From: Galerina marginata | Taxonomy: Eukaryota; Basidiomycota; Agaricomycetes; Agaricales; Galerinaceae | Direction: 5' to 3' | Length of the DNA: 64,000 nt | Assembly (NCBI GenBank): GCA_023014335.1 | Contig: JAECYW010000002.1 | Coordinates: 310,001-374,000 of the forward strand | Shown: in pieces, positions 13,175 through 25,712 of the stretch | How the letters are laid out: each line of letters begins with the position of its first letter | Position numbering within the stretch: position 1 is the stretch's first letter | The notes under the pieces: generated by a model | The model's input: only the letters and a program-made list of their open reading frames with translations | Told to the model about the DNA's origin: nothing | The model's database searches: none | Program-made: the position numbers and the translations under genes

Positions 13175-13924
13175 ATGTGTGGTTGAATCTGAATCCAAGG
13201 TAGAGGGTATCGGTCCTGTATAGCGGTACTCGAGTTACATACCCAGAAAAGTCTTTTCATAGTGATATAAAAATCAAATTACCTCACCGTCGGGAAAGGC
13301 TAATTCTGCATCAACTATTGAGTATTGTCACTGTGAGAGGTGTGTCCAAGGAAGTGCGATGTTCTCACCAAGAGGCCAAAGCATGTGCCCGTGAGTTGCA
13401 CAGAAGATGTTATGTGAGACTCGCCTATTCACATACGGGCAATGTTCTTATGAGGAAGCTGGAGGATTCCAACAGCAGACCAGACATAGGACTGTCCTTC
13501 CCTCCTGCCCAGGCCTGCCATTGCGTGATTGATTAACGTCATGTTTGAGAAATTGTTTTCCGCACTGCAAGGCATCATAGAAGAAGAGAAGAAGAGCAAG
13601 AGGGCGGGTCAGTTGACGAACAGCCTCGGGATAGAATGTATTACATCCTTGTGGGGTATGTGGGGTACGCGAGGTGCATTTGTTACCCCTCGGGCCTCGG
13701 TCGTAGGGCTGAAACAGTGTGAGATATCCACCTGAGCAGGAAAAAGTCGAATGAGGTCTTTTGAATGGGAGAGAAAGAGATGCAATAATAAATCGTGCTC
13801 TGCCGAAAGTAAAAATAGTCAGCCATCAATGAACGACTTGAGGCGCAACTCAATATATGAAAAATTTTGAAAGAAATCTGGGTTGCGAGTGCGCAGAAAA
13901 AGTTCCTTGAATCAAGCAAGGAAT
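13175..13924. other. Intergenic between convergent genes
   Basis: About 750 bases between the lipase and methyltransferase 3' ends. Nothing recognisable as coding or structural RNA was seen. Confidence 0.4.
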
Positions 13925-15268
13925 TTAATTAACCCAACGTATCTTAAATAACTTGTAAGCGCCTTCATCGGCTCTGCCGACTCCACCTTGCCTACCAACT
14001 TCCTCGCGGTAAGTCACAGCCAATCTCGGTTCCGAAATGCACTTTCCTACAATCGAAGAGACGTCGGGAAAGAGATCTTCGACGGTCGCGTCCATACCCT
14101 CATGCCTACCCGTCGTCCGCACGGGAATGAAAAGCCAAAAGACACCTCCTTCAGTACCCGCAGTTGAATCTGGAGGAGTCAGAAGCTCTTCAACGCATCG
14201 TTTGATCCATTGCGCATGATTAGGGTGGTAGATAACGTCCGCTGCCAATATCACATTGAAAGGACGGTCGAAAGGAGCTTTGTAGCCCGGTTTCTCCCAG
14301 TTCAGCGCCTCGACTTTAACAGGAGCTAGCGGAAACGATGAGATTGGGAAATTGGTCTCGATGTTCTTGGAAAGATTCTCCAGCACATCTGGGTGATAAT
14401 CGGTTGCGACGATGTCCACAGCGAATGATGGCTGAAGGAGTTTGGCAGTGACTATACTGAGCATGCCTGTCCCGGCTCCGAGCTCTAGGATTCGTAATGG
14501 TTTGTTTCCGGTCGACGCGGCCAGAGAAAAAAACGATGGCTGGAGGCAAAAGCGATCTGCAAGGAGGATACAGCTACCCCAGCTTTGCAGTCCAACGGAG
14601 GTATGGTCATCCTTGGACAGAGGCGCGTCGTTAAGCTCTACGCGAATTTGCTGTCCCAAGTTCCCATCTGCATGGTCGTTCAATGTTAAAGGGAAAGAGA
14701 ACTTGCGTGTAATGGCGACGTCTTCTTCGTCTTCTTTGCCTATGAACGAGGAGAGTAGTGCAGTGGCTTCGTCCAGGATCTCTGAGCGTTCCTCGGATTG
14801 TTCTTCCGAGGCACACGCAGAAATCCAGTCAGATGAACGAGTGACAAATCCAGTTACCCACTTGATGGCAAAGGAACGTTCGAGCGGATCAGCGCGCAAA
14901 ATGTCTAACTCCGTGTCAATTTCGCTCTCAGAAGTTAAAAATTCTGCGGTGACTGCATCGTCTTTGTCGTCGTCATCCTCTTCTGCGGAGGCGTAACCGG
15001 AATCTGGAACGGAGGTGTCGTGTATTGAGTGCTGGATGCGCCGTTTTGGAATGGCCAAAGGTGAAGAACTGAGAACAATTGATGACGACGGGGCCGGGAA
15101 ATATAGACGTTTTAAATTTTGTAGCGCTCGTCTAACAGCTTCCGTGGAGTGTGTGGCCAGTCGTCCAAGAGGAGGAAGGGATAACGTAGGTGCTTTTGGT
15201 GCTATTGTTGGAATTTTCTTGCCCGCAATCACTACTGGAGTAATCGGATAGATATTAGTAGCGGTCAT
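13925..15268 (-). CDS. METTL21-type (Methyltransf_16) protein methyltransferase
   Basis: A single-exon gene of 447 residues. The second half is a seven-beta-strand SAM-dependent methyltransferase: LQSWGSCILLADRF precedes motif I (LELGAGTGMLSI, near residue 258), then ATDYHPDVLENL for motif II, and NVILAADVIYHPNH, which matches the acidic post-motif of METTL21/EEF2KMT-type lysine methyltransferases. The first ~200 residues are Ser- and acid-rich and poorly conserved in look, with a long Asp/Glu run (EEDDDDKDD). Yeast relatives (Efm2, Efm3, Efm7, Rkm5) modify elongation factors or ribosomal proteins, so a translation-factor substrate is likely but not shown. The exact orthologue cannot be named from sequence alone. 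Confidence 0.85.
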   Translation of the reverse strand: MTATNIYPITPVVIAGKKIPTIAPKAPTLSLPPLGRLATHSTEAVRRALQNLKRLYFPAPSSSIVLSSSPLAIPKRRIQHSIHDTSVPDSGYASAEEDDDDKDDAVTAEFLTSESEIDTELDILRADPLERSFAIKWVTGFVTRSSDWISACASEEQSEERSEILDEATALLSSFIGKEDEEDVAITRKFSFPLTLNDHADGNLGQQIRVELNDAPLSKDDHTSVGLQSWGSCILLADRFCLQPSFFSLAASTGNKPLRILELGAGTGMLSIVTAKLLQPSFAVDIVATDYHPDVLENLSKNIETNFPISSFPLAPVKVEALNWEKPGYKAPFDRPFNVILAADVIYHPNHAQWIKRCVEELLTPPDSTAGTEGGVFWLFIPVRTTGRHEGMDATVEDLFPDVSSIVGKCISEPRLAVTYREEVGRQGGVGRADEGAYKLFKIRWVN

Positions 15269-15923
15269 TTCACTGAACCAGTCTTGGAATATAGTAATAT
15301 TGTATGTTCTAATCGTGATCCTGCGGACCTAAGTTCGTCAAGCGGGGAGAATTCTGGGGATGGGTATTTTCTATGTGTTGACTTGTGGGTCCTTCTTTGG
15401 TCCTTCTAAAGTTCTATATGTCTATGAGAGTTGCTGGTTCGAGGCAAGGGTCTTTCGGTACCCAAGCCTTATACCACGAGAAGAGGCATCGTGAAAGCGA
15501 AAAACAAGAAAGATGAAACTGTTGGAAGGTTGAACGCTCGGTCTATAGATAAGCCAAAAAAAAATTGACGCACGTGTATGTCCCGGATCCGATGGCAGCC
15601 GGAAGGCATTGACAAATATGAATAGCCATATGGCCTCCAGGCAAGATTTTACGTTCTCTCTGCCATTGGGACGTAAAAAACCTAAGACTATGAGCTTTTT
15701 ATGAAAAATAGTTGAGGATTCGCGATATGCATACTCGAGTAGTGGGGGTCTGGTGGTTCAAGTTGTCAAAGGCACGGTGACTATGGGAAATTCTGTGGCA
15801 GTAGCTGCTGGTCAATAATTGTCAATAAGACTTTTGAATCAGCTCTGCGACATGCGTTGCCGAAGGTCTTGAAGTCTCCTTGAACAACCACTACATTCAA
15901 GCTAGCTACAGTACGAATCTAGG
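15269..15923. other. Divergent promoter region
   Basis: About 650 bases between the divergent methyltransferase and SCI1-like genes. It is AT-rich and contains no gene that I can support. Confidence 0.4.
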
Positions 15924-17185
15924 ATGCCTTCTCGTCGTTCACATTCGCGTTCACGGTCTAGAAACCGCTCGGAATCGCCTGAGAGACGAGTGGAACTACC
16001 CAAAGGTGTTTCGCCGATCAGTGAGGCTGATTACTTCCAAAAGAGTGACGAATTCAGACTATGGTTGAAGGAGGAGAAGGGAAAGGTGCGCTGTAAATAA
16101 TATTTCTGGAAGGCAGGCGTTCTCATCGTTTATTGTACAGTATTTTGACGGACTGTCTGGTGACAGAGCCAGAAGGTAAGCATTTCATGAGGCTCCAGTG
16201 GTTGAATCTAATTGTGAGGCAGTTATTTCCGCAAATTCGTAAAGGTACGGACGGCGCCCTTTAACCGTTGGCATTGCCTTTCGAAGTTATATGAGCTTAC
16301 GACATATTAATTTAGGCGTGGAACAGAGGGAACCTTGCTGGTAATATACATCTCGTACACTGCAAGATATATCGTCACTGACCTCCTGTACAGACACATA
16401 CTATGATGGTATAGCTCCAGGATCTATGCTTGCAACGACCAACACGTCATACAAATGGTCATTCGCCTCTAAAAATCGTGTGGACGAGGATGCACTCCGT
16501 GCCGCCCGTGCAGAAGTGGGAGCTGCAACCTACGGCAAGGATCCGAAATTCTCATCCAATGGCCACCATACAACTGCAAGTGGTTCTCGGCCGAGTGGCT
16601 CTGGCCGTGTACAAGGCCCAGCTATGCCGTCCGCGGCAGATCTCACGCTGGCTCGTGAACTGACTAAAGAACAACTCGATGAAGAACGTTCCTACAAGAG
16701 AAAACGGGACAAACTTGAGGCGAGAGAAAGAATCGAAGATATGGTCGGTCCGAAACCCGTTGGGAGAGAGGGTATGTTGGAAAAGAAGAGAGCAAAGCGC
16801 GAAGGGGACCGTGCATTCCGGGAGAAAGGCGACGAAGGTTTAGAACTTGATGAATCGATTTTGATGGGTGGAGGTGACAGCTTCAGAGAGCAGTGCGTAG
16901 CGCATGTTCCTTTCTTCCTATCTCCTTTATTTAATTTATCTGTCTTATAATTGATGACTTTTTCTCATTCTAGGCTTGCGCGCAGAGACATGTCCAAGAG
17001 ACGGTACGAACAAAAGAATGACGAAAAGCAAAATGCCGTCCGTGAGAGATCCAGTGCTTTTAGGGAGAAAGAAAAGGTCAGGTTCCTCTTCATTAAATTG
17101 CAATCTTTTTGCTTCATTCCTCATCTTTCTCCCACAGGCGACTATGGATATGTTCCAGCAGCTGGCCAAGCAGAGATTCGGATGA
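15924..17185 (+). CDS. SCI1-like RS-rich nuclear protein
   Basis: Exons at 15924-16085, 16141-16175, 16223-16244, 16316-16340, 16394-16892, 16974-17076 and 17138-17185 keep one frame throughout. The protein begins MPSRRSHSRSRSRNRSESPE, an Arg/Ser-rich stretch typical of splicing-associated nuclear proteins. A conserved block follows, reading EFRLWLKEEKGKYFDGLSGD and then SYFRKFVKAWNRGNLADTYY, which matches the domain of plant style cell-cycle inhibitor 1 (SCI1) and its fungal homologues. The C-terminal half is highly charged, rich in Lys/Arg/Glu and probably helical, ending in QQLAKQRFG. A nuclear role in cell-cycle or RNA-related processes is inferred from the family; the biochemical activity is unknown. 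Confidence 0.75.
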
Positions 17186-17662
17186 CAAACAGTTCCTTGG
17201 GTTCGGACATTTCTTTGGCCAGTTTTACTCTTAGTTTGCGGCCAAGCCGCACATTTTGGTTGTCAAAGCCCGATCCTCCACCTGCTTAGGCAACAAGAAA
17301 CCCACATCGGCGACATATTGTAGGAACTTCGTTCTATTATCGCTCTCCCTACAGCGGAAGTTACGTATACAGAGTAAATAGTACAATTGTGGCATGCGTG
17401 CATCAGCTATTACCGCTGAAAAGTGTAGACAGAAGCGAGGAAGCAAGGTCAAGGAATGAATGTTGAACGGTCCAATGAATGAACCCCATTAACTAATGAC
17501 ATGTGCAATGCGATGGGGAAGTCCGAAGTGCAAAAATAACTATAGATTGGTTCTCCTTAGCATAGAACACTTGATAGATATTCGATGTTGAAGCTCACCT
17601 TCCGCCAGTGATGGACCTGGCCATGGTATATGTCCATCACTCGAGAGGAACGAAAACATCAA
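17186..17662. other. Intergenic between convergent genes
   Basis: Short spacer between the convergent SCI1-like gene and the small orphan gene; no feature recognised. Confidence 0.4.
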
Positions 17663-18216
17663 TCACGATCTTGACTGTCTTTTTCGCGAAAATTTCGGTA
17701 GTGACCATTTATAGTTCGATGGCGGTGGTGGGCCCCAGGCTTGATCCTCTGGGTCGAGCATGTCCTCCTGTAAGTCCGAGGCACGTTAGCACCGAGTAAA
17801 AGGGGTACGACATGGGGATAGAAGGGGAGAAAGTGGGGAAACGTACCTCAAGTATTTGGGCATATTTCGGCTGTGTCTTTGTGGGGTAGGATGAAATTTC
17901 GACATTCAGCTTGAAGAAGGATTTAATGTCAGTAACCCTGCCGGACGATGTATAGGGTGGAGGTGAACGTACCAGTGTGCTAGAATCAGAGCTGAAGCTC
18001 ACTCTGCCATCATATATTGACGATGGAGGGTTTGTTGAGCGCGACTATGAGATAATGGGAGTCGTGTGAGAAGATGCGGTTAGATGATAAAAATTGAGCC
18101 GGCGTACTGTGGAGCGGTGAGTTTTCGTCTTCGATGAGAATATCTAGAGTGAATTGAAAAACCAGTAAGCATGAGAGTAGGAACGGGAGCATGGAGCAGG
18201 TGCTCACTGAAGGCAT
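17663..18216 (-). CDS. Small four-exon protein of unknown function (115 aa)
   Basis: Not recognised. Four exons, 18208-18216, 18108-18143, 17847-18044 and 17663-17767, total 348 nt and all join in phase 0 using donors GTGAGC, GTACGC and GTACGT and acceptors CTAG, ATAG and ACAG. This consistency is the main evidence for a gene. The first exon encodes only three residues (MPS). The predicted protein is Ser/Thr-rich and basic at its start, has SSIYDGRVSFSSDSSTLVRS and NVEISSYPTKTQPKYAQIL in the middle, an acidic DMLDPEDQAWGPPPP segment, and a basic tail ending KFSRKRQSRS. There is no signal peptide or membrane span. The Trp/Pro segment spanning the last junction looks conserved in style. The start exon is the least certain part; an alternative longer open frame from the same ATG reads through the first two introns and stops. 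Confidence 0.6.
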
Positions 18217-19679
18217 AGTGATTGGTGAAGGTGCGGGAGGGTGGGAGGTTGAGTACTTTATAGCAAGTGGAAGTGTTGCGGATTGTGGAAGTTATTTTAT
18301 AAGGTGGCGAAAGAGCTTAAACGGAAGGAGGAGTGGGCGAAATGAATACTATAAAAAAGGACGCGCAGCCGCCTGCCCTTTAAGTACCGGAATGCCCTCA
18401 CCCAGCCCGATTGCTTTAGGTGGAGAATATCTATGGAGACTTTGCTACCATGCCAAGAACGGACCGGATGAGAAATGCCAGCACCAATTGGCCGAGTTCA
18501 AAAATAACCACAAGACCCGATCGCGACAGGATCCAGATAGAATAGAATTCAATTCCGAAAAACGGAATCAGGGTCGGATGTGTCGTTGTAAGCAGACATG
18601 AACGACAAGTACCGCAGATGCATCATTTCGCGAACGGCTATGGCAGGCACTCTGCGCGCAAATCTCAATCTCGCCATATGGATGGAGCATGGAAGGGGTC
18701 AGCGGGTTCCAGACCTGTTCCTGGGTCCAGATAGCTCCGTGGGCTTAGTAGGCTTCCTCCGTTTCTTGACGGTGAGAGGCTCGATGCGATAGGCAAGGAT
18801 AGGTATTCCAAGAATAAACACATGCGAGTAAGCCGCATCCCAAGTGAGTGCGGCATAGGAAAGGGATCCGGGAACAACTAAGAAGGCCACATGAATAACC
18901 ACGACTGAGATGAAAAGAGCACGGCACCTGCATCCCGCCCTTCGCGGGAACATTGTCGGAACTACTCCCCATTCAAGTTGCATCCGAAGTCATCCAAGAA
19001 GATAGATGAAGCTCATGACGACAGATGGTTCTTGTTTTTGGACAAAACGGATTGTTTGACGTATGTGCATCACACCGCCCCGCCTTATGACCCGACTTCA
19101 GTTATCATCGCATACGCACCTGACTATGCCGCCTTGATCCACCTAGATCCATCTCCAAGCCGCGACATCCAAGAACGAAAAAACAAATACTTGCAGGCCG
19201 GTATATTTAGACTCTTGGCCGCTGGTGCTGTGCACTCACGGCTCAGGCTTGGTGCATCTTGGTGTACTCGGTTGTGCTTTAAAAATGGGGTCCGGAGAAA
19301 AGTTATTTCTGGAAACGCATCAATGCAACACATGAAAAAAGCGGTGAATAGTGAAGTGCTTCAACGAAGCATTGATATTCAATCTAACAGCTTGACCCGC
19401 GATTCACCCGTAGTTCTTGCTTTCGCCGAGGGCCATACGCTACAAGAACGCTCGTTGGAAGATTAAGAAACGGCAACGATACGGCATTCGAGGATGGATC
19501 TAGAGAAGCTATCGGTTACAAGGATCGCAAAAACATCTGCATGGCAGCTATCAGCTTCTGGAACGTAACCATACGGGAGCGAGAAAAAGAGGGTGAGTGT
19601 ACATACCTGACAGACGACAAGAAGGCAAGTGGGCAAACAAGAAAAAAAATAACCGGGCAGCTGGGAAGACGTGGCGTTA
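18217..19679. other. Intergenic, isolated open frames only
   Basis: About 1.46 kb. A minus-strand open frame at 18699-18983 encodes a stretch with two hydrophobic segments and a basic tail, and a plus-strand frame of 162 codons lies at 18978-19466. Neither has recognisable motifs or supporting splice structure, so neither is called as a gene. Confidence 0.35.
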
Positions 19680-21603
<1,924 letters not shown>

Positions 21604-21717
21604 GATTGAGGGTCGGAGGAGAGGCGCGTCGACGTGAGTTTGGTTCGAACCACGGAACCAAACAAAAAAGTGCATCGCTCCTTCCATTTTGGGCGATTCT
21701 CGATTCTCTTCAACTCC
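21604..21717. promoter_or_regulatory. Short bidirectional promoter region RVB2 / uL2m
   Basis: Only about 114 bases separate the two divergent start codons, so the two genes must share a promoter or have overlapping 5' UTRs. No clear TATA box is visible. Confidence 0.55.
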
Positions 21718-23062
21718 ATGTTGTCCTCAGTTCGGGGCAGCTCTTCAACACTGCTTCGAACATGCTTTGGCGCTGCTACAGCCCAGCGGTCCTCGTCGTC
21801 GACAGCGACGCGCTCTACATTGATATCTGCTGCTTTTTCTCCTAGACACAACGACCAAAGACGCAGCTATGTCACCGAAATCTGGAAAAACACGAAGGCT
21901 TCTGAACTCGGCGCTGCTCTCGTACGCACAAAAGACTTGTACAAGACGTACAAGCCGGTGTCGCCGGGTATTCGCCACCTGCGCCGTCCACTGAACCTCC
22001 ACTTATACGAGGGTCGACCCCTGCGGATGCTCACCGTAGCCAAGCGGAAAAACGGAGGCAGGAACCAGCACGGGCGAATCACCGTGCGGCACCGTGGCGG
22101 CGGGCACAGGCAGCGCATACGCATCATAGACTACAAAAGAGATGCCCCAGGTATTCACGACGTCGTCCGTATCGAGTACGACCCGAACCGCTCCGCCCAC
22201 ATTGCGCTGCTGCACAACCGCGACCCTACAGCTGTCGGAGACCAGAAATGGAGCTATATCGTCGCCACGGAGGGCATGAGGGCAGGAGACGAGGTGCAAA
22301 GCTTTAGACAGGGTATCCCACCCGATTTACTGGCCAAGCATGGCGTCAATCTCATAACAACTGAGAAACCCAAACCACGAGCTGCGGTAGGGCAGCCGAT
22401 GACACAGCAGCAGGAAGGCGAAGCGGAAGCAGAGGCAGAGGCAGAAGCCGTGTCTCAACGTTCTACTCAGTCTCTCGCCCTCGGCCTCCTTCGCTCAATG
22501 ACCCTCAAACCTGGAAATGTCCTTCCATTACACCTCATTCCCCCAGGCACCGTCATCAATACCATTGCACTCTCTCCTACTGGCCCTGGTATTCTCGTAC
22601 GGTCCGCAGGTTCCTTTGGACAGGTCGTGGCTGTTGAAGACGGCGCGAAGTACGTCCAAGTCCGACTACAAAGTGGAGAAGTGCGCAAAGTTCTACGCGA
22701 TTGTTGTGCCACCATCGGCAAAATTAGCAACCCCCTCTGGAAAAATAGATCACTTGGTAAAGCAGGTCGTTCTCGCTGGTTGGGAATCCGGCCATCTGTG
22801 CGTGGTGTAGCTATGAATGCGTATGTTTTAATTCTTTAAAGCCTTTCATTTTATATGACTAAAATGTCAAATCACTAGGAATGACCATCCTCACGGCGGT
22901 GGTCGTGGAAAGTCCAAGTCCAACAAACATCCCGTATCCATTTGGGGATGGGGTACAAAGGGCACAAGGACGAGGAAGCCCGGCCCCAAGGGACCCAAGA
23001 ACAGCAACAAGATGGTCATTCGCGAGCGACCTAGAGGAAAGGAAAAGCCGGGTCTAGCGTAA
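21718..23062 (+). CDS. RML2: Mitochondrial large ribosomal subunit protein uL2m
   Basis: uL2m sits at the peptidyl-transferase centre of the mitoribosome. Two exons, 21718-22820 and 22879-23062, give 428 residues. The N-terminus is Ser/Arg/Thr-rich with few acids, as expected for a mitochondrial presequence. [20 protein letters not shown] and the following [11 protein letters not shown] are the uL2 RNA-binding N-domain signature; [21 protein letters not shown] and [20 protein letters not shown] are in the central domain; [12 protein letters not shown] holds the conserved His-rich loop needed for peptidyl transfer, and the tail is basic. A Glu/Ala-rich insert (about residues 225-250) separates the two halves. 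ATG 21718 is the first in-frame ATG; the open frame upstream has only a GTG. Confidence 0.95.
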
Positions 23063-23273
23063 TACCCTTCCATGTCATAATTTTGGAATATTAAAACTTT
23101 TCTTAATCCTCAACTCCCGGCGAAACCGATGGATGACCTTTATCCTTTATTGATCTCGATTATTACAATTCCTAAAACTTGGAGCAATTTTGTTTTTGCC
23201 TACCTCATATTTTGGCACGCTGGCTAACTTTGCAGCCCAACAACCAAGCAAAGAATGCCAGTGCAATTCAACG

Positions 23274-23576
23274 TCAAATCTGCTCTTCTTCCTCCATCTC
23301 TTCATCAACATCCTCGTCCTCCTCGTCATCAGCTTTCTTCTTCGGCTCCTTGCTCAACTCCGCCTTTCCAACGATATCTCTCCACGCCGTCAGCTCATCG
23401 CCAACCTCATTTCTCGCAGCTTCTAATGCACTCCTCAAAGCCGTGTAAAACTCCTTGGTTGACTGTCCGGCTGGGGCCACCTCGAATATGTGTTTCTTTG
23501 CAGTTGGCTTGTCGGCCGCATCGATACCAATTGGTGGTTTGAGGTCATAGATGATCTTTATCGTCGCAGGAGCCAT
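23274..23576 (-). CDS. GON7: EKC/KEOPS complex subunit Gon7
   Basis: Gon7 is the small, partly disordered subunit that binds Pcc1 in the KEOPS complex, which makes the N6-threonylcarbamoyl-adenosine (t6A) of ANN-decoding tRNAs. The 100-residue single-exon protein has a beta-rich N-terminus (TIKIIYDLKPPIGI), a central helix-prone segment FYTALRSALEAARNEVGDEL with TAWRDIVG, and a highly acidic Lys/Asp/Glu tail. This layout and the LR-x-AL...LT-x-W pattern match fungal Gon7, including a lower similarity to yeast Gon7 (LRTQL...INEFLT). It is convergent with uL2m, 211 bases away. Gon7 is poorly conserved, so the call is good but not certain. Confidence 0.75.
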   Translation of the reverse strand: MAPATIKIIYDLKPPIGIDAADKPTAKKHIFEVAPAGQSTKEFYTALRSALEAARNEVGDELTAWRDIVGKAELSKEPKKKADDEEDEDVDEEMEEEEQI

Positions 23577-23779
23577 GGTGGAGGTTAGCCCAGAAACTCA
23601 AATCTGGAAGATCAGAGAGCACAGCCCAATAGTCACAAACAAAGCCGATAAGATAAAACAAAGTTTGAACGAAGCAAGCCTTCAATCTCTCGTTCATTGG
23701 AGGCATATTTACCGAACAACAAGAGGCCTACTCAGATTCCACCACACTTGCATACTAGGTTGCCGTCAATCGAGTGCCC

Positions 23780-24745
23780 TCCAAAGCCCGGATTGTTTTC
23801 GAGACCCTGGGGTTTTCAGCGATCATTAAAAAGCCAGTTCACACACTTGAACGTGAAACTCTTTCTCCAGCCAACTTGAAGGGGTTTCCCGTATCTCTTC
23901 ATCCCAAATGGCCTCAATGACTGTTGTAACTCCAGTAACCACCTCGATTTACTGGACGTCGTTCCGTCATCTCTCCGCGAACACCGCCTGCCGTTGCTCT
24001 TTCTCATCGCCAGCCGGTCGGAACAGCATCTCTCCCTCGCATTCAATCCCCCCATTTGAACGAAATTACGCGAGACCTTGCTTTGGATGACACATGCTAC
24101 GCTTACCCAGATATCAGATTGTTTTTGGCGATCATGAGGCGTTCAACGAGATTAAGCTCAGTCATCCGTTGCGTTCATTATAATGCCCTGACGTGGCCAA
24201 GCTCGGGGTCCATTGTCATTCTGGTCTCAAATCATCTGTTCAGTTTATCATGCTGCTATTGCTGTCAAATACGTGTCTTCTACCCGACACCGACCTACCG
24301 ATCGCTTAGACACCACCTCGGGTCTGCGTCATGGTGTATGACACCTCCTTCACACAAGCTCGACGCTTTGTACTCGAAACTATTGTCTGATTCGAAGATA
24401 TTCAAGCGGTTATGCACGTGCTGGTGGTTCTCCTTGTCCCTAACAATGCCTTACTGGAACCCAATTTATTCGAAATCGACTTTGGTGCGACTAGAGAAAG
24501 CCTTCACACTCACTGTGAACCTTGAAGAAATTCAAAGCTCTCGAACTAAGTGGCGTCAAACTCCTTCTCCTCGACATGGCGTCTATCATAAAATATGAAG
24601 GCCATAATACTTAAAGATATTCGTGTATCACAGGCATCCTTCAGAGACTCTCTACTGGATCGACGTCGCTCAGAGGAACACTACATCAATGCGGCCTCCG
24701 TTTACGCACAACTTGTGGCCATTGAAACTTTTATTATCTAAGTCT
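23780..24745 (+). pseudogene. Decayed NACHT-domain NTPase (NWD2-like) relic
   Basis: Pieces of an Agaricomycete NACHT protein follow each other in the right order but in different frames. From 23913 one frame reads LNDCCNSSNHLDLLDVVPSS then LREHRLPLLFLIASRSEQHL, the post-Walker-B and sensor region. A second frame reads NEITRDLALDDTCYAYPDIR (around 24.06-24.12 kb), and the next frame continues FNEIKLSHPLRSL. Near 24.34-24.39 kb a piece with KLDALYSKLLSDS is recognisable, and at about 24.6-24.7 kb ASFRDSLLDRRRSEEHYINA, the C-terminal part after the NACHT module. At least three frameshifts and several stops exclude function. The P-loop is missing, so the copy is also 5'-truncated. Confidence 0.75.
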
Positions 24746-24966
24746 GAGCACCTGGAGGATAACAAGAGGATAATAGAATTAACAAAGATGTGGAATAATG
24801 GGAGCAGCTTCAATTTGGCTTCAATTATACCTACTTTAAACTTACGTAACTGGTGTAATCCATTGGCATCATTATTGTTGCAACATTGAACTTTCAACTC
24901 ATGACTGTGATCACAATTGGTTCCTGCCTACAAAAACCTGCCTCGTATCGCTGAAGTATCACCAAC

Positions 24967-25712
24967 ATGGAACCCGAATTCGATCTAGAATCCCTAGTTC
25001 ATGTTGAACAATCGTCAGTCGTCTCATCAGATCAAAATCTTTTCTTCTACCCTCTCGTCTTATCTTCGAATATCCAGGTTCTACGATTTAGGATACCAGG
25101 ATGGCTTTGCTCACGGACGTATACACGGCTTGATTGAAGGCAGAGCTCTTGGCCGCGAGAAAGGCTTCGAGATGTGGGAAGAGCTCGGGTTTTATGAAGG
25201 CTTTGCCCTGACCTGGCGCGCGATCCTTGTCAAGCAAGCAAGGCAGGACGAGTAGGTTCACATTTTTTTTATTGAATTCGAATTTCATTGATGTTTTCTA
25301 CCCTGTCTTTAAATTTCCTAGTCGACCATCTCAGCACATACGAAACCTCCTGGACCTCATTTCCCAATTTCCCAAGGTCAACCCATCCACCTCACCAACC
25401 ACACCGACGGACGATACCTCGTCGGCACCATCACCAGAGGTGGACATATCCAAACTTCTGAGCCAAATCCGCTCGCGATACAAAGTCCTTTGCTCCTCAC
25501 TTGGAGTGCGTCCGAGGCTGCAGTCGTCTTCCGAAGCTGCAACATTGGATTCAACACAGGCACAGGTCGACGCGGAGATGGGCGATGACGCGTCCTCGTC
25601 CGCGCCTACGGACGCCTCCCAGCCTCAGCCCAGAGGCTCATCCATCCCCGTTTGGAAAATCGACAATACAGGCTTCAGAAAGCCAGTGACAAACCAAGAT
25701 CTCAGCTTCTAG
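24967..25712 (+). CDS. LTO1: Lto1 homologue (Yae1-Lto1 complex)
   Basis: Lto1 (ORAOV1 in humans) with Yae1 forms an adaptor that lets the cytosolic iron-sulphur assembly machinery insert clusters into the ribosome recycling ATPase Rli1/ABCE1. Three exons, 24967-25013, 25078-25251 and 25322-25712, total 612 nt (203 residues) with matching phases. The deca-GX3 repeat is plain: YDLGYQDGFAHGRIHGLIEG and then RALGREKGFEMWEELGFYEG. The C-terminal half is Ser/Pro/Thr-rich and longer than in yeast Lto1, with RSRYKVLCSSLGVRP. Yeast Lto1 ends in a Trp that docks onto the CIA targeting complex; here the end is NQDLSF, so that Trp is not terminal, although VWKIDNTGF contains a Trp nearby. Confidence 0.88.

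Noticed and set aside
18978..19466. Plus-strand open frame of 162 codons
   Set aside because: No motif, no splice partners, no similarity recognised; it could be chance.
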